From assembly GCF_000317045.1 (NCBI RefSeq), contig NC_019703.1, positions 3,376,934 through 3,440,933 of the forward strand: a stretch of DNA of 64,000 nucleotides, read 5' to 3'. Positions 41,627-50,122 of this stretch are shown in pieces. The DNA comes from Geitlerinema sp. PCC 7407. Lineage in GTDB: Bacteria; Cyanobacteriota; Cyanobacteriia; PCC-7407. Positions within the stretch are counted from its first letter, which is position 1; every line of letters begins with the position of its first letter. Made by a program: the position numbers and the translations under genes. A model generated the notes under the pieces. It was not told the origin of the DNA, did no database searches, and saw nothing but the letters and a program-made list of their open reading frames with translations.

Positions 41627-42796
41627 ATGGAACTAGAGATTAAGCGACCAGATCACATTGTGCCTAGCTATTCCATGACAGGTGATTTACTGTCGTATCT
41701 GCGGTGTCGCTTGCAGTATAGGTATCACAATGGAAGTGCGCTGCCGCCTTCTCGTCCTGTTCAGCAGTGGTTTGGGGAGTTTCTTCATGGAACTCTAGAA
41801 TTAGCATTTAGATTTTGGGAGGATGATCATGGGAACTACCCATTTCCATGGCCCTGTACTCAACGGGAATGGAGGGAGGTTCCACCGGACTGGGATCTAC
41901 ATGATATTGGCAAGTTTGCTGATAGAGTTGAGTCAGCGTTGAAGCAACAGGGGAAAGAAGCCCGAAGCGAAAATGCTCGCAATTCGGGTTATCAGCGTGT
42001 TGCAATGGCTATCAACCAGTTGGGACCACACTTATTTCCCCTAATTGCGGCAGCAGAAAAGAAAGTTATAGGTACAAGGGCAGTTCCAAGTTCCGGGCGA
42101 TCATTGAGATGCTCGAATTATGAAGTTCACGGAGTCATAGATGTATTAACCCATGTCACACTTGGTGAGGCTGCTGACAACAACTTGATTTCCAGATGTG
42201 TAGAAGAAGCTTGTCCGACTCTGTCTGGTGAATATGAGGTGATTGTTGACTATAAAGGAGCAAGACGTCCTAATTCTACAGAACCCTACTGGGAACAGGG
42301 TGATTGGCAGGTTCAGACTTATGCTTGGCTTAGGAGCCGTCAACCAGATGCATTACCTGTTGCTGCCGGGATTTTAATCTATATCAATGAACTTACACCT
42401 GGCGACAAAGAGATGCAAGGTCTCAAAAAAGGTATCGCTGAGGGGACAACGGATGTTGTTCCAGATCCTGGATCAAGAGATGAGCAACTCGTACGGATGT
42501 GGAGACCAGGGAATGATACAGACCAACTATCCCAGGAATTTAGATTGCGACGTGCTATTCGAGTTATTCCCATAACAGATGGGAGTACGCAGGCAGCATT
42601 GACTGCTTTTGATGAAGTTGTTCGTCGCGCTGAAGAGGATATTGTTGAAGAAGCTTACGTTGGCAACATTTTACATGCTTGGTCTCCCCAGTGCGAGGAT
42701 GATGACACTTGCGCTGCTTGTGATTTCCGACATTTTTGCCCTCGACCAGCAGGTACGGGTGAAGATTACGAACCGGGTACACCCTCCGCTCCATAA
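41627..42796 (+). CDS. PD-(D/E)XK nuclease with Cys cluster (Cas4/AddB-like)
   Basis: 389 residues. The RecB-like nuclease elements are all visible: His in FGEFLHGTLELAF (near 53), Asp in YEVHGVIDVLTHV (near 170), IVDYKGARRP (near 207) and QVQTYAWL (near 228). A Cys near residue 26 (SYLRCRLQYRY) and three C-terminal Cys (DTCAACDFRHFCP) form the four-Cys iron-sulfur arrangement of AddB and Cas4. It is encoded three bases after the helicase gene and is surely its partner. It probably degrades DNA opened by the helicase. Confidence 0.88.
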   Translation: MELEIKRPDHIVPSYSMTGDLLSYLRCRLQYRYHNGSALPPSRPVQQWFGEFLHGTLELAFRFWEDDHGNYPFPWPCTQREWREVPPDWDLHDIGKFADRVESALKQQGKEARSENARNSGYQRVAMAINQLGPHLFPLIAAAEKKVIGTRAVPSSGRSLRCSNYEVHGVIDVLTHVTLGEAADNNLISRCVEEACPTLSGEYEVIVDYKGARRPNSTEPYWEQGDWQVQTYAWLRSRQPDALPVAAGILIYINELTPGDKEMQGLKKGIAEGTTDVVPDPGSRDEQLVRMWRPGNDTDQLSQEFRLRRAIRVIPITDGSTQAALTAFDEVVRRAEEDIVEEAYVGNILHAWSPQCEDDDTCAACDFRHFCPRPAGTGEDYEPGTPSAP

Positions 42797-42833
42797 TCTA
42801 AGTCTTCAGATAATCAGGCTTAACCGTTTCAAT

Positions 42834-45101
42834 TCATCCATCCCCCAGCCAATTCTGCAGTTCACGTAGTAAACTGGCACTGCCTTTACTATTGACACGT
42901 AGTAGCCGCTCCTCAGAGCAGTGTTGCTCAATGAATCCAGTTGCTGCATGTTTAGAGCTTGCAGTCACCATTACTACTAAATCATCATTCTGTACCCATT
43001 GACGCAGTCGATCGCTCCCTCCCTTGTCATGGCTTAGATGAACTGTAATACCCTCACAAGTATTCTCCAGGAAGCTCTTCACTCGTTGGGCAACTGGTTC
43101 AGTAAGGGTATATATTAAGACAGCTTTATTCTTCAATTTCTGGAAAATATTCTGTGAGGTCTGGTCCGCTTCTTCCGTCTCACTCTTTTGAACGAGCAAA
43201 TCAGAAAAAGATGCCTCTAGCTTCAAATCCTTGGCAAGAGAGTGGAAAATACTCCACTGAACCTCATCAATCCGATTAGCAAAGTCTCGCAGGCTCTCTG
43301 CAACCTTGAACAGAAGCTGCGATCGCCTATCTCGATCTGGACAGGGATGTAGGATAAAAATATTGACGGTGTCTAGTCCCCAATCAACTGTGCTGGGTGC
43401 TTGATAGCAGTCCCATAAATCCAGAGCGTAATCAAGCAGGTTGGTGTACTGCTGGGTATCAACGCCTAGCGCCAACAAGATAGTGACTAGCTCATTGAAA
43501 AGAGTTAAGTGCTGGTCTCCTGCTCCAGTTGGAACAATGCCAAAGACAAGGGTATCTAAAATGGCGGTATAGAGGGGTAGAAATTCGCGACGAGGAAAAT
43601 TTGGGTCTTTTTGAAACGAGCTAAGTAAATGGGGAAAAGCGTCTTGAAGGGTTTCTGGGGCCTTTGCCACTATCGAATTTTGCAACGACAAGAATTGGGC
43701 GATCGCTCCTGGTTCATCCAACAAGTGTGCCACATACCATTCCTGTGCCCCTTGTCTTGCACTATAGGCTGCTCGCTCCCACGCTGAATTCTGGTCTAGG
43801 ATTGATAACCACTCTAACCAATTTGTGGGTACAGAATCCGCTGTGGCATTTGTGTCAGTTTGGGCTTTACCAATCAGCGACTCAAGGAATGTTCGGTTCC
43901 TCCGGCTTGCTTGAATTGCATCCTGCTCCTCATTAGAGAGTTGATCAAACGCTTGTAGAGCAACCCACTCTGCTTCTAGGGTTTGCAGTTCGTAAGCTGC
44001 CTCCAGTAGTAGCCTGACAGACTGTTGAGAGGATGGGTGTTCCTGAAGAAGGGCTAGAACGCGATCGTAGTTCCCAACTTCTGCTGCTTGTATCGCCTCT
44101 TCTAAAGGCTCGGATTGGGGTACAGGCGGTGTGGTGTCTGGCAGAAGCCTTGCCAAGCTCTGCATACATCGCTGATCGGCTTCAGACAATCCTGGAACGG
44201 TTAACAGTTCGTCTCGCAAAGCTGGGTTAGGAGGTTCGCCTCCCACTGCCAAAAGCATGAAAGACTTCACAACCTCTGCAACTCTGCTACCAGCTCGGTT
44301 AGTGAAGAGGATTCCATACTTGGGCAGGATAGCTTCCTGAAAATAGGCAGCAGCGCTGCGAGTTGCAATCGTAATTTCAAAGCGGCTTAACTCGCATTGG
44401 TAAATTGCTTGAATAACAGCTTGGGTAACAGCAAAGGGACGACGAACTTGCAATAAATCGGGCAACTCGGGCAGGCGTAACAACTCGTTCCATGCCTGGA
44501 GTTCCGCCAGCATCTGTACCCGAAGAAACAGCAGATTCAGGGTATCCAGACGATTTTGATTGCGGAGGTATTGAAGTTCCTTCTCAGCAGTAGAGCGATC
44601 GCCCACCTGTAATGCCGTATAGAAATCTCGCAGAACTCGCCCTGTCGCTCGTGGTGCTTCATAGCTACCACTGGTTTTGCGATTGAGAACCTTGAGCATT
44701 CTGGTCAAAGCACTTCGGATTTCCGTTGAATTATTGGATTGATCACGTTTCCCTTGAAACTTAAAGGCATTTCCTTGGGTTATTTCCTGTACCGCTGCTT
44801 CAACGGGGTCACTGAGTTCAAGGGAGGCTCTTTGTCCTCGAAAGGTTGACCAAGTTGGACCAATAAAGGCAGTAAGTTCCTCTCGCAAGCCACGAAATTG
44901 CTGCTCAGTAAAGGCAATGCCATACCAATCTGTCCCTGCTTCCCGAGCGCAAGGGAGTACAGAAGGAAATCCTTTCTTTAATCGGGCAATCCAGGGTTGG
45001 AGAAAAGGATTTGCTTGTGCCCGTTCCAGCGTCAGTCGGTTACCCTCACCAAAAAACTGTTCTAAAAACTCACGAATCTCTAAACTGGCTTTTGCACTCA
45101 T
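42834..45101 (-). CDS. dpdD: DpdD-like protein of the Dpd DNA modification/restriction cluster
   Basis: 755 residues from ATG 45101, which overlaps the dpdK stop by four bases. Most of the protein is helical and tetratricopeptide-like (residues about 130-560). The last 80 residues form a small alpha/beta domain (GITVHLSHDKGGSDRLRQWV, then DDLVVMVTASSKHAATGFIE) that resembles DUF2325. Length and tight coupling to a PLD protein match DpdD, whose role is thought to be in restriction. The name rests on context and general likeness more than on a diagnostic motif. Confidence 0.65.
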   Translation of the reverse strand: MSAKASLEIREFLEQFFGEGNRLTLERAQANPFLQPWIARLKKGFPSVLPCAREAGTDWYGIAFTEQQFRGLREELTAFIGPTWSTFRGQRASLELSDPVEAAVQEITQGNAFKFQGKRDQSNNSTEIRSALTRMLKVLNRKTSGSYEAPRATGRVLRDFYTALQVGDRSTAEKELQYLRNQNRLDTLNLLFLRVQMLAELQAWNELLRLPELPDLLQVRRPFAVTQAVIQAIYQCELSRFEITIATRSAAAYFQEAILPKYGILFTNRAGSRVAEVVKSFMLLAVGGEPPNPALRDELLTVPGLSEADQRCMQSLARLLPDTTPPVPQSEPLEEAIQAAEVGNYDRVLALLQEHPSSQQSVRLLLEAAYELQTLEAEWVALQAFDQLSNEEQDAIQASRRNRTFLESLIGKAQTDTNATADSVPTNWLEWLSILDQNSAWERAAYSARQGAQEWYVAHLLDEPGAIAQFLSLQNSIVAKAPETLQDAFPHLLSSFQKDPNFPRREFLPLYTAILDTLVFGIVPTGAGDQHLTLFNELVTILLALGVDTQQYTNLLDYALDLWDCYQAPSTVDWGLDTVNIFILHPCPDRDRRSQLLFKVAESLRDFANRIDEVQWSIFHSLAKDLKLEASFSDLLVQKSETEEADQTSQNIFQKLKNKAVLIYTLTEPVAQRVKSFLENTCEGITVHLSHDKGGSDRLRQWVQNDDLVVMVTASSKHAATGFIEQHCSEERLLRVNSKGSASLLRELQNWLGDG

Positions 45102-45613
45102 GACACCCTGCCTCCCCAACGCGCTCTGAAATTCAGCTTTTGTTCTGCGATCGCTGTTGGGTCAGTTTCATAGCTCAGTGTTTCTTGGTTGACTGTAATC
45201 CCATTGAAAGTAAAGTTCATGGAACCAGCCAAGTAAAAGGAATCTGACAAAATTCCCTTGGAGTGCAGCTCTTCTGCCTTATGAAGACTCAAGTAGTCCA
45301 GGTCAGCCTTGGTTTTTAATGTTTCTAGAAAGCTATTGTTATGTGGGTCAGGGCGAGTAGCCACACAAACCATACTTCCCTGCTTGGTTAAAGAAGCAAG
45401 AACTTGGGAGAGACGAATCTTGGAGCGATACCAGGACGGCTCTAATGCTTGAAATGTGTTAGCCGTATTATCAATGACTGGAATGTCTGAAATCCAGGGA
45501 GACACTAGCCACAGATGTTGACTAGGAGCGATCAATTCTGCAACCAGAATAGCCTGAAGCAAGTCTGGTACTTGGCGTGCAGTGAGCCGAGAGTGAATGT
45601 AACGTGCAGACAT
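45098..45613 (-). CDS. dpdK: DpdK, phospholipase D-like nuclease
   Basis: 171 residues. One PLD-type motif, LHSKGILSDSFYLAGSMNFT, has the His-x-Lys and a downstream Ser-x-Asn typical of single-motif PLD nucleases that act as dimers. The N-terminal part contains HLWLVSPWISDIPVIDN. DpdK is the PLD-like member of Dpd clusters and probably cuts unmodified DNA. Its stop codon overlaps the start of the dpdD-like gene (ATGA), so the two are translationally coupled. Confidence 0.82.
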   Translation of the reverse strand: MSARYIHSRLTARQVPDLLQAILVAELIAPSQHLWLVSPWISDIPVIDNTANTFQALEPSWYRSKIRLSQVLASLTKQGSMVCVATRPDPHNNSFLETLKTKADLDYLSLHKAEELHSKGILSDSFYLAGSMNFTFNGITVNQETLSYETDPTAIAEQKLNFRARWGGRVS

Positions 45614-45709
45614 GCATTACTTGTTTGAGCATCTTAATACAAGCATATCTGCTTCAGCAGACAGATACACCTCACTATCCTATTTCCTGCTCGCAAGTGA
45701 CAATAGCTC

Positions 45710-46120
45710 CTACTCAATATGAAGTGCGTTTGAGCTGAAACGGGTTTTGATATAGCCACCAACGTTTTCAATGAAGCCATTCTTGGTTTCTTCTGAAGGA
45801 AATACTAGATTAAATCTATTAATGGACTTTAGACTATCTTTATAGTCATTGATAGCATGAAAAATAGCTCTACTGGCGTTTTCGCTGCCGGCAAAGTCAG
45901 GTCGCAGAACAACATCTGCTGAGTTTTGAGACGAGTTGTGGCATCCAAGCTTAACGACTTGCTCATCGATAAATTTTTTAGCTGCTTCTTCAGAGGAAAA
46001 AGTTAAGAATATTTCCTCAAACGAGGCTACGAGTGCATCTTCTTGAAACGTGCTAAGAGCGAGCAGTAGCGCAGCTACTATAACATCTCCACCATCTAAA
46101 GAAACGGAAATTCTAAACAC
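45710..46120 (-). CDS. Hypothetical protein with an internal repeat
   Basis: 136 residues. Two segments look alike: EEIFLTFSSEEAAKKFIDEQ (about 36-55) and NRFNLVFPSEETKNGFIENV (about 101-120), both with a strand, Ser-Glu-Glu and FI-E. This suggests a duplicated small alpha/beta unit. It is the last gene of the minus-strand run beginning with the DUF1304 gene, before dpdK. No family recognised. Confidence 0.55.
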   Translation of the reverse strand: MFRISVSLDGGDVIVAALLLALSTFQEDALVASFEEIFLTFSSEEAAKKFIDEQVVKLGCHNSSQNSADVVLRPDFAGSENASRAIFHAINDYKDSLKSINRFNLVFPSEETKNGFIENVGGYIKTRFSSNALHIE

Positions 46121-46388
46121 TGAAAATTCGCCTTTTTTATTAGGTTGAGCCTACCAACTAATTCCCACGTAAGTAATCAGTCCTCTATAAAACTGTTTCT
46201 GTGTCTTCAACAGAAGATTAATGACAGCAATGAAGTCCCAGCCAAATGATTTCTCCCAAGCTTTCTGTTCGTACTCTCGTTCTCAAGTCCATCGAGTTCT
46301 GTCTATTGGTTATACTCTCGGACACAGTTCTATGACTCTTTGTTTTGCTTCATCAAATTTAGCATTCATAGGAAAAATGAGCGGAAGA

Positions 46389-47065
46389 CTATCTGAAGGT
46401 GTGTGTCGCCCAAAGTGCTCCTCCACCATCTTGATACACAACAATATTTCCGTCGGCCTGAATTGCCAAATATTTATTGCCTGCATCAATTCTTGGGGCT
46501 TTGCCTTTGCCATCTGAACTGATGTTGATAGTTCTAGCATCAACTGTTTGGGCCAACTTTAAAGCTTGATTAGCGGTAGTTTGAGCCGCATCAGCCTTTC
46601 TTACTCCACTATTAGCGGTAGTTTGAGCCGCATCAGCTTTTCCTACTCCATTATTGGCAGTAGCTTGGGCGTTGTTAGCTCTATTTACCGCATCATTAGC
46701 AGTAGCTTGGGCGTTATCAGCAGTAGCTTGGGCATTGTTAGCTCTATTTACTGCATCACTAGCGGTGGCTTGGGCAGTAGATATGTTTGCATCATGAGTC
46801 ATAAGATTAGCATCGTGTAAATTCAGCCTTTGTTCAAAAGTGGAGAAGATTTGATCAACATTGTGATTGACAATTTGAGCATCGTCTAAGACAACCAATT
46901 TTTGGGTTGTAATTGATTGAGCTAATTGCTGCTCAAGCTCAAGGATATCTTGTTGATATTGCCTAACTTCTGCTTCAAGCAAACCTACCTTTTTTTAGTA
47001 TCTCCCAAATCTTTTTGTAGGGCTTCTACTAAGTCTGACAACTGATCAAGTGTTAATGGTGACAT
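46389..47065 (-). CDS. Coiled-coil protein with half B-lectin motif; frame broken at an A7 run
   Basis: ATG 47065 opens a frame encoding MSPLTLDQLSDLVEALQKDL, which stops after 26 codons. One extra A in the A7 run at 46996-46990 (or a -1 slip there) joins it to the long frame (EAEVRQYQQDILELEQQL). The start is closely similar to that of the protein at 50104. The middle consists of Ala/Asn-rich heptads (NAQATANDAVNRAN). The end, YLAIQADGNIVVYQDGGGAL, contains the QxDxNxVxY mannose-lectin motif. It could be a trimeric fibre with a lectin tip. The start overlaps the upstream gene by 13 bases. Confidence 0.65.
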
Positions 47066-47952
47066 GATTTGTTTTGTTCTCGTGTAGGTGAATAGTAAGG
47101 AAAATGCAGACCCTGTGCTCCTTCTTCAGGAAAGCTTTTGCTCTTAAGTCTCAATACATATTTCTCCGCTGTAGCATCTGTTCGAGTTGAAAGTTTTAAT
47201 ATAGGAGTTTTAACTTCAGCAATTCCGTGAAGGGCTGACCATTCCACGGGCCAGTCAAGAATTTCTAGAAGCCACTCCATCTCAGAATTGTATCCAGCAT
47301 CCCTTCCTATAGCTAAGAGCGTTTTAGCAAAGGATCTGGTTGATTGACAGTCAAAACTACAAGGTAAGTGAGGAACTGCACGAATACCCATCCATCTCCA
47401 GAGTATGTTTGCCTCTAAAGCATTTTTAATTTCTATACTCGTCTTACTCTTCTCTACATCTGTTTGAGTATGTAAAGCCATTGACCAAGTCGTGTCTATA
47501 AACTTCTCTTCTACCCATTTTTTTTGAAAGAACCTATTGCAACAGTCGGGAACCCCAAGTAATTGACCTACTGCTGAATCATCTCCCGAATCAAAAGATT
47601 GTTGAAATGCCAATATCTTTTCAGGGGAACCAACCACGGTAAGAAAATTAAAAGGTCCCATTAATCTTGGGCGTACAGGAGTGCTGGCGTAGGGATAATT
47701 AGACTGTCCTTGAATTTCTAGTGGAAGGCCAGCCAATCCGTGTTTAATCCATGTTCTAGCCTTATGAGGAAGTTGTTCTGGAGTGACTTCTTGTAGGCAA
47801 AAGGAACGCATACCTGCTACTACAGAAAGCCATTCTATTTCTACCCAAGCTTCTGTAATTAATCTAAATCTAGGTTGCCAAACTGCCTTGGCGCGATCGC
47901 TCACCCAAGACACTCTTACAAAATCAGGAAGAATAAAATCTAGACGCTCCAT
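47053..47952 (-). CDS. Protein with Cys-Cys motif, partner of the radical SAM enzyme
   Basis: 299 residues. The most distinctive part is AVGQLLGVPDCCNRFFQKKW (near 130-150). G-x-P-x-CC-x3-F is a motif I associate loosely with DUF483-like proteins, where the Cys pair may bind metal. Another Cys lies in HLPCSFDCQSTRSFAKTLL. No membrane segment. It is encoded directly after the radical SAM gene (58 bases) and before the lectin-like gene, which it overlaps. A role in handling or presenting the radical SAM substrate is possible but is inference. Confidence 0.6.
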   Translation of the reverse strand: MERLDFILPDFVRVSWVSDRAKAVWQPRFRLITEAWVEIEWLSVVAGMRSFCLQEVTPEQLPHKARTWIKHGLAGLPLEIQGQSNYPYASTPVRPRLMGPFNFLTVVGSPEKILAFQQSFDSGDDSAVGQLLGVPDCCNRFFQKKWVEEKFIDTTWSMALHTQTDVEKSKTSIEIKNALEANILWRWMGIRAVPHLPCSFDCQSTRSFAKTLLAIGRDAGYNSEMEWLLEILDWPVEWSALHGIAEVKTPILKLSTRTDATAEKYVLRLKSKSFPEEGAQGLHFPYYSPTREQNKSCHH

Positions 47953-48010
47953 ACATTTTTAACTATCTTTATAATCAGTAATTTGATTCGCGCTAGTAAT
48001 GTTATCTAAA

Positions 48011-49243
48011 TTAGTAAACAGCAAAAGTATCTTGATGAGGAACATGCTTGGGAGTATTTTTGTAGTCCATAATTGCTCTGTTTAATCCTTGCTCAAACAA
48101 CAACAATGCACGAGCAATATTTATGTTCCGTCCCTCTATCCAACCGTCAAGAATGATTTTTTCTAATTGCTTGCGATCAGAGCTAAGTGAAATTGGATTT
48201 AACCCTTGTTTAAGCAACTCTTGCTCAAACGTTTGATATAGGGCTTGCCAAACTTCACAGTCTCTTGTGCGGTTCCGCCAATCCCCATCCATTGCAGTGC
48301 CGGGACAATCTCCTTTGCACATGAGGAAAAAGCGACAGTCCTTGCAACCGCCATACTGTTGTGGTGTATAGTACAAGGCTAGATAACGCTCGAAACCCTC
48401 GATATCGGATTTAGTAAAGTCAATGCCATCCTTGTTAGTTCGTCCACAATTGCTGCTTTGACCATTGCCTTCTATCCCCCTTACGGCTCTAGTAGTATAG
48501 GGATCGCACGCATTCCAGTTACAGGTTGAATATTCATCTTTACCCAGCAACATATTTCGCATATCTTGAAATATGTCGAATTTAAGAGTGATAAGTTCTT
48601 TTTCTAACTGTTCAAAATTAAGGAACGCCTGAATATTTTCTTCAGTACTGAGAGCATATTCATGCTGAATGAACTCATTCTCTACTTCAAGGATATGTAG
48701 ACGTGCTGAAGTAATTCCAAGTTGCTCTAGATATTTAAACCACTCATTCATAATTGGCAACTTGTCTTGAGTAGCATTAACACGATGAAGGGTAACAATT
48801 AAACCTGGCGCAAGTCCTTCCTGGCAAAGCTTCTCAATTGCTTTTTCTGTCTTAGCGGTAGTTTGACGGGTTCGGTCTAATGTACCGGCCCAACGCAAAT
48901 CATTCAGTTCTCCAGGTCCATCAATGGAGATACCGACCCCAACTTGGTATTGCTTAAATAGGCTAATGTGCTCGTCATCAATTAATATTCCATTGGTCTG
49001 AATACCGTTTCTTCCGTATCTCTCTAGTCCCCATGACCACAGCTTCTTTAGATCTTTCTTAGGAATTAGTAACGCCTCTCCACCAAATAAGCTAAAAGGT
49101 TTAGCCTCTCTTTCCAAAGCTAGTCTTATCTCTTCAAGGTCATAAGAACGAGCAACATTACCAGCATCCCTTTGAGGATTTTGATAACAGTAGGAGCAGT
49201 GAAGATTACACTTTACCCCAAGTGGTCGCAATTCTATTGTCAT
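48011..49243 (-). CDS. Radical SAM enzyme with SPASM domain
   Basis: 410 residues. The radical SAM cluster is Cys12, Cys16 and Cys19 (VKCNLHCSYCYQ), followed by SLFGGEALL, the GGE-type SAM motif. The C-terminal half has many Cys: SSNCGRTNKDG and CKDCRFFLMCKGDCPG, the SPASM/anSME pattern for extra [4Fe-4S] clusters. Such enzymes modify peptides or proteins (thioether and C-C cross-links, Ser/Cys oxidation). It lies between two genes for repetitive fibre-like proteins, which are the obvious candidate substrates. No short precursor peptide was found. Confidence 0.9.
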   Translation of the reverse strand: MTIELRPLGVKCNLHCSYCYQNPQRDAGNVARSYDLEEIRLALEREAKPFSLFGGEALLIPKKDLKKLWSWGLERYGRNGIQTNGILIDDEHISLFKQYQVGVGISIDGPGELNDLRWAGTLDRTRQTTAKTEKAIEKLCQEGLAPGLIVTLHRVNATQDKLPIMNEWFKYLEQLGITSARLHILEVENEFIQHEYALSTEENIQAFLNFEQLEKELITLKFDIFQDMRNMLLGKDEYSTCNWNACDPYTTRAVRGIEGNGQSSNCGRTNKDGIDFTKSDIEGFERYLALYYTPQQYGGCKDCRFFLMCKGDCPGTAMDGDWRNRTRDCEVWQALYQTFEQELLKQGLNPISLSSDRKQLEKIILDGWIEGRNINIARALLLFEQGLNRAIMDYKNTPKHVPHQDTFAVY

Positions 49244-49288
49244 TGCTCATGTACCTATATCTCTACTACCACTACTGTCAAGACCATT

Positions 49289-50104
49289 TCAGAGGCTGCT
49301 GTCTCGAAAAACTGGTGGTGGCGGTGGTGGTGGCGGTGGTGGTGGCGGATTGGAATCCCGGAGGCTACCTGCATAAGTAATATTTCCTCCAACGACTAAG
49401 TTTCCTTGAACTACTAAATCACCATTTCCACCCCATTCTTTTCCAATAATTACCCCATTCTTGTTTAAGAGGTAGAGCAGTTCATCTCCAGTAATATGCA
49501 TACGCCCTGAAGTCCGGATTGTAGAGCCAAAGTCGATATCTCCATTAACTCTCAACTTACTGTTAATTAAGGTTTCGCCCCAATCACTACCCCAATTAAT
49601 ACCCAAGCTACTGCCAGCATCGACCAAAGCTCTGCCAGGACTACCCCGACGACTGGAATGCCCTAATCGGAAATCAGCTGCTCGAATTGTGGCTGAAAAT
49701 TGCTCAGCCACATCAAGCCCAGAGAGTTGTCCTTGTTGCAGTGAACTAAGTGATTGGTCGTGAGTACTGAGCCGTTGGTCGTGAGTATTGAGTGATTGGT
49801 CGTGAGTACTGAGCCGTTGGTCATGAGTATTGAGTGATTGGTCGTGAGTACTGAGCCGTTGGTCATGAGTATTGAGTGATTGGTCGTGAGCGTCAAGCTT
49901 TTGCCCATCTGCTAAAACATTTCGTCCAGAAATTTGAGCATCGCCTTGCACAATTAGCTTTTGAGTTGTAATTGACTGAGACAACTGTTGTTCAAGCTCA
50001 AGAATATCTTGCTGATATTGCTTAACTTCTGTCTCAAGTGTACTCACTCTGTCCTGTAAGGCTTTCACCAAATCCGTTAGCTGATCAAGTGTTAGTGGTG
50101 CCAT
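49289..50104 (-). CDS. Fibre-like coiled-coil protein with heptad repeats and polyproline tail
   Basis: 271 residues. The N-terminus (MAPLTLDQLTDLVKALQDRV, then a coiled coil with IQ/EL heptads) is followed by alternating heptads SLNTHDQ and RLSTHDQ (about 70-120). Next come a beta-rich region (RVNGDIDFGSTIRTSGRMHI; GNLVVQGNLVVGGNITYAGS) like phage tail-fibre shafts, a run of 12 Pro and the end VFRDSSL. It should form an extended trimer. ATG 50104 follows GGAG, 18 bases after the giant gene. The translated proline run would need EF-P. Function unknown. Confidence 0.65.
   Translation of the reverse strand: MAPLTLDQLTDLVKALQDRVSTLETEVKQYQQDILELEQQLSQSITTQKLIVQGDAQISGRNVLADGQKLDAHDQSLNTHDQRLSTHDQSLNTHDQRLSTHDQSLNTHDQRLSTHDQSLSSLQQGQLSGLDVAEQFSATIRAADFRLGHSSRRGSPGRALVDAGSSLGINWGSDWGETLINSKLRVNGDIDFGSTIRTSGRMHITGDELLYLLNKNGVIIGKEWGGNGDLVVQGNLVVGGNITYAGSLRDSNPPPPPPPPPPPPVFRDSSL
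49749..49890. repeat. 21-bp tandem repeats encoding heptads
   Basis: Seven near-identical 21-base units, alternating between two versions (GTGAGTACTGAGCCGTTGGT and RTGAGTATTGAGTGATTGGT), encode the RLSTHDQ and SLNTHDQ heptads of the fibre-like protein. The alternation shows that a 42-base double unit was amplified. Such arrays can change copy number by slippage, which would alter fibre length. Confidence 0.85.
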
Positions 50105-50122
50105 TTGCTTGTTCTCCTATCT

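Noticed and set aside
41627..42796. Cas4 of a second CRISPR system
   Set aside because: No Cas1, Cas2 or other cas genes nearby; the tight link to a UvrD-type helicase fits an AddB-like partner better.
49316..49352. G-quadruplex of regulatory importance
   Set aside because: The G runs are only two bases long and the tract is explained by the encoded proline run.
46389..50104. Prophage tail region, because of the fibre-like proteins
   Set aside because: No capsid, terminase, sheath, baseplate or lysis genes are present, and a radical SAM enzyme is not a tail component.
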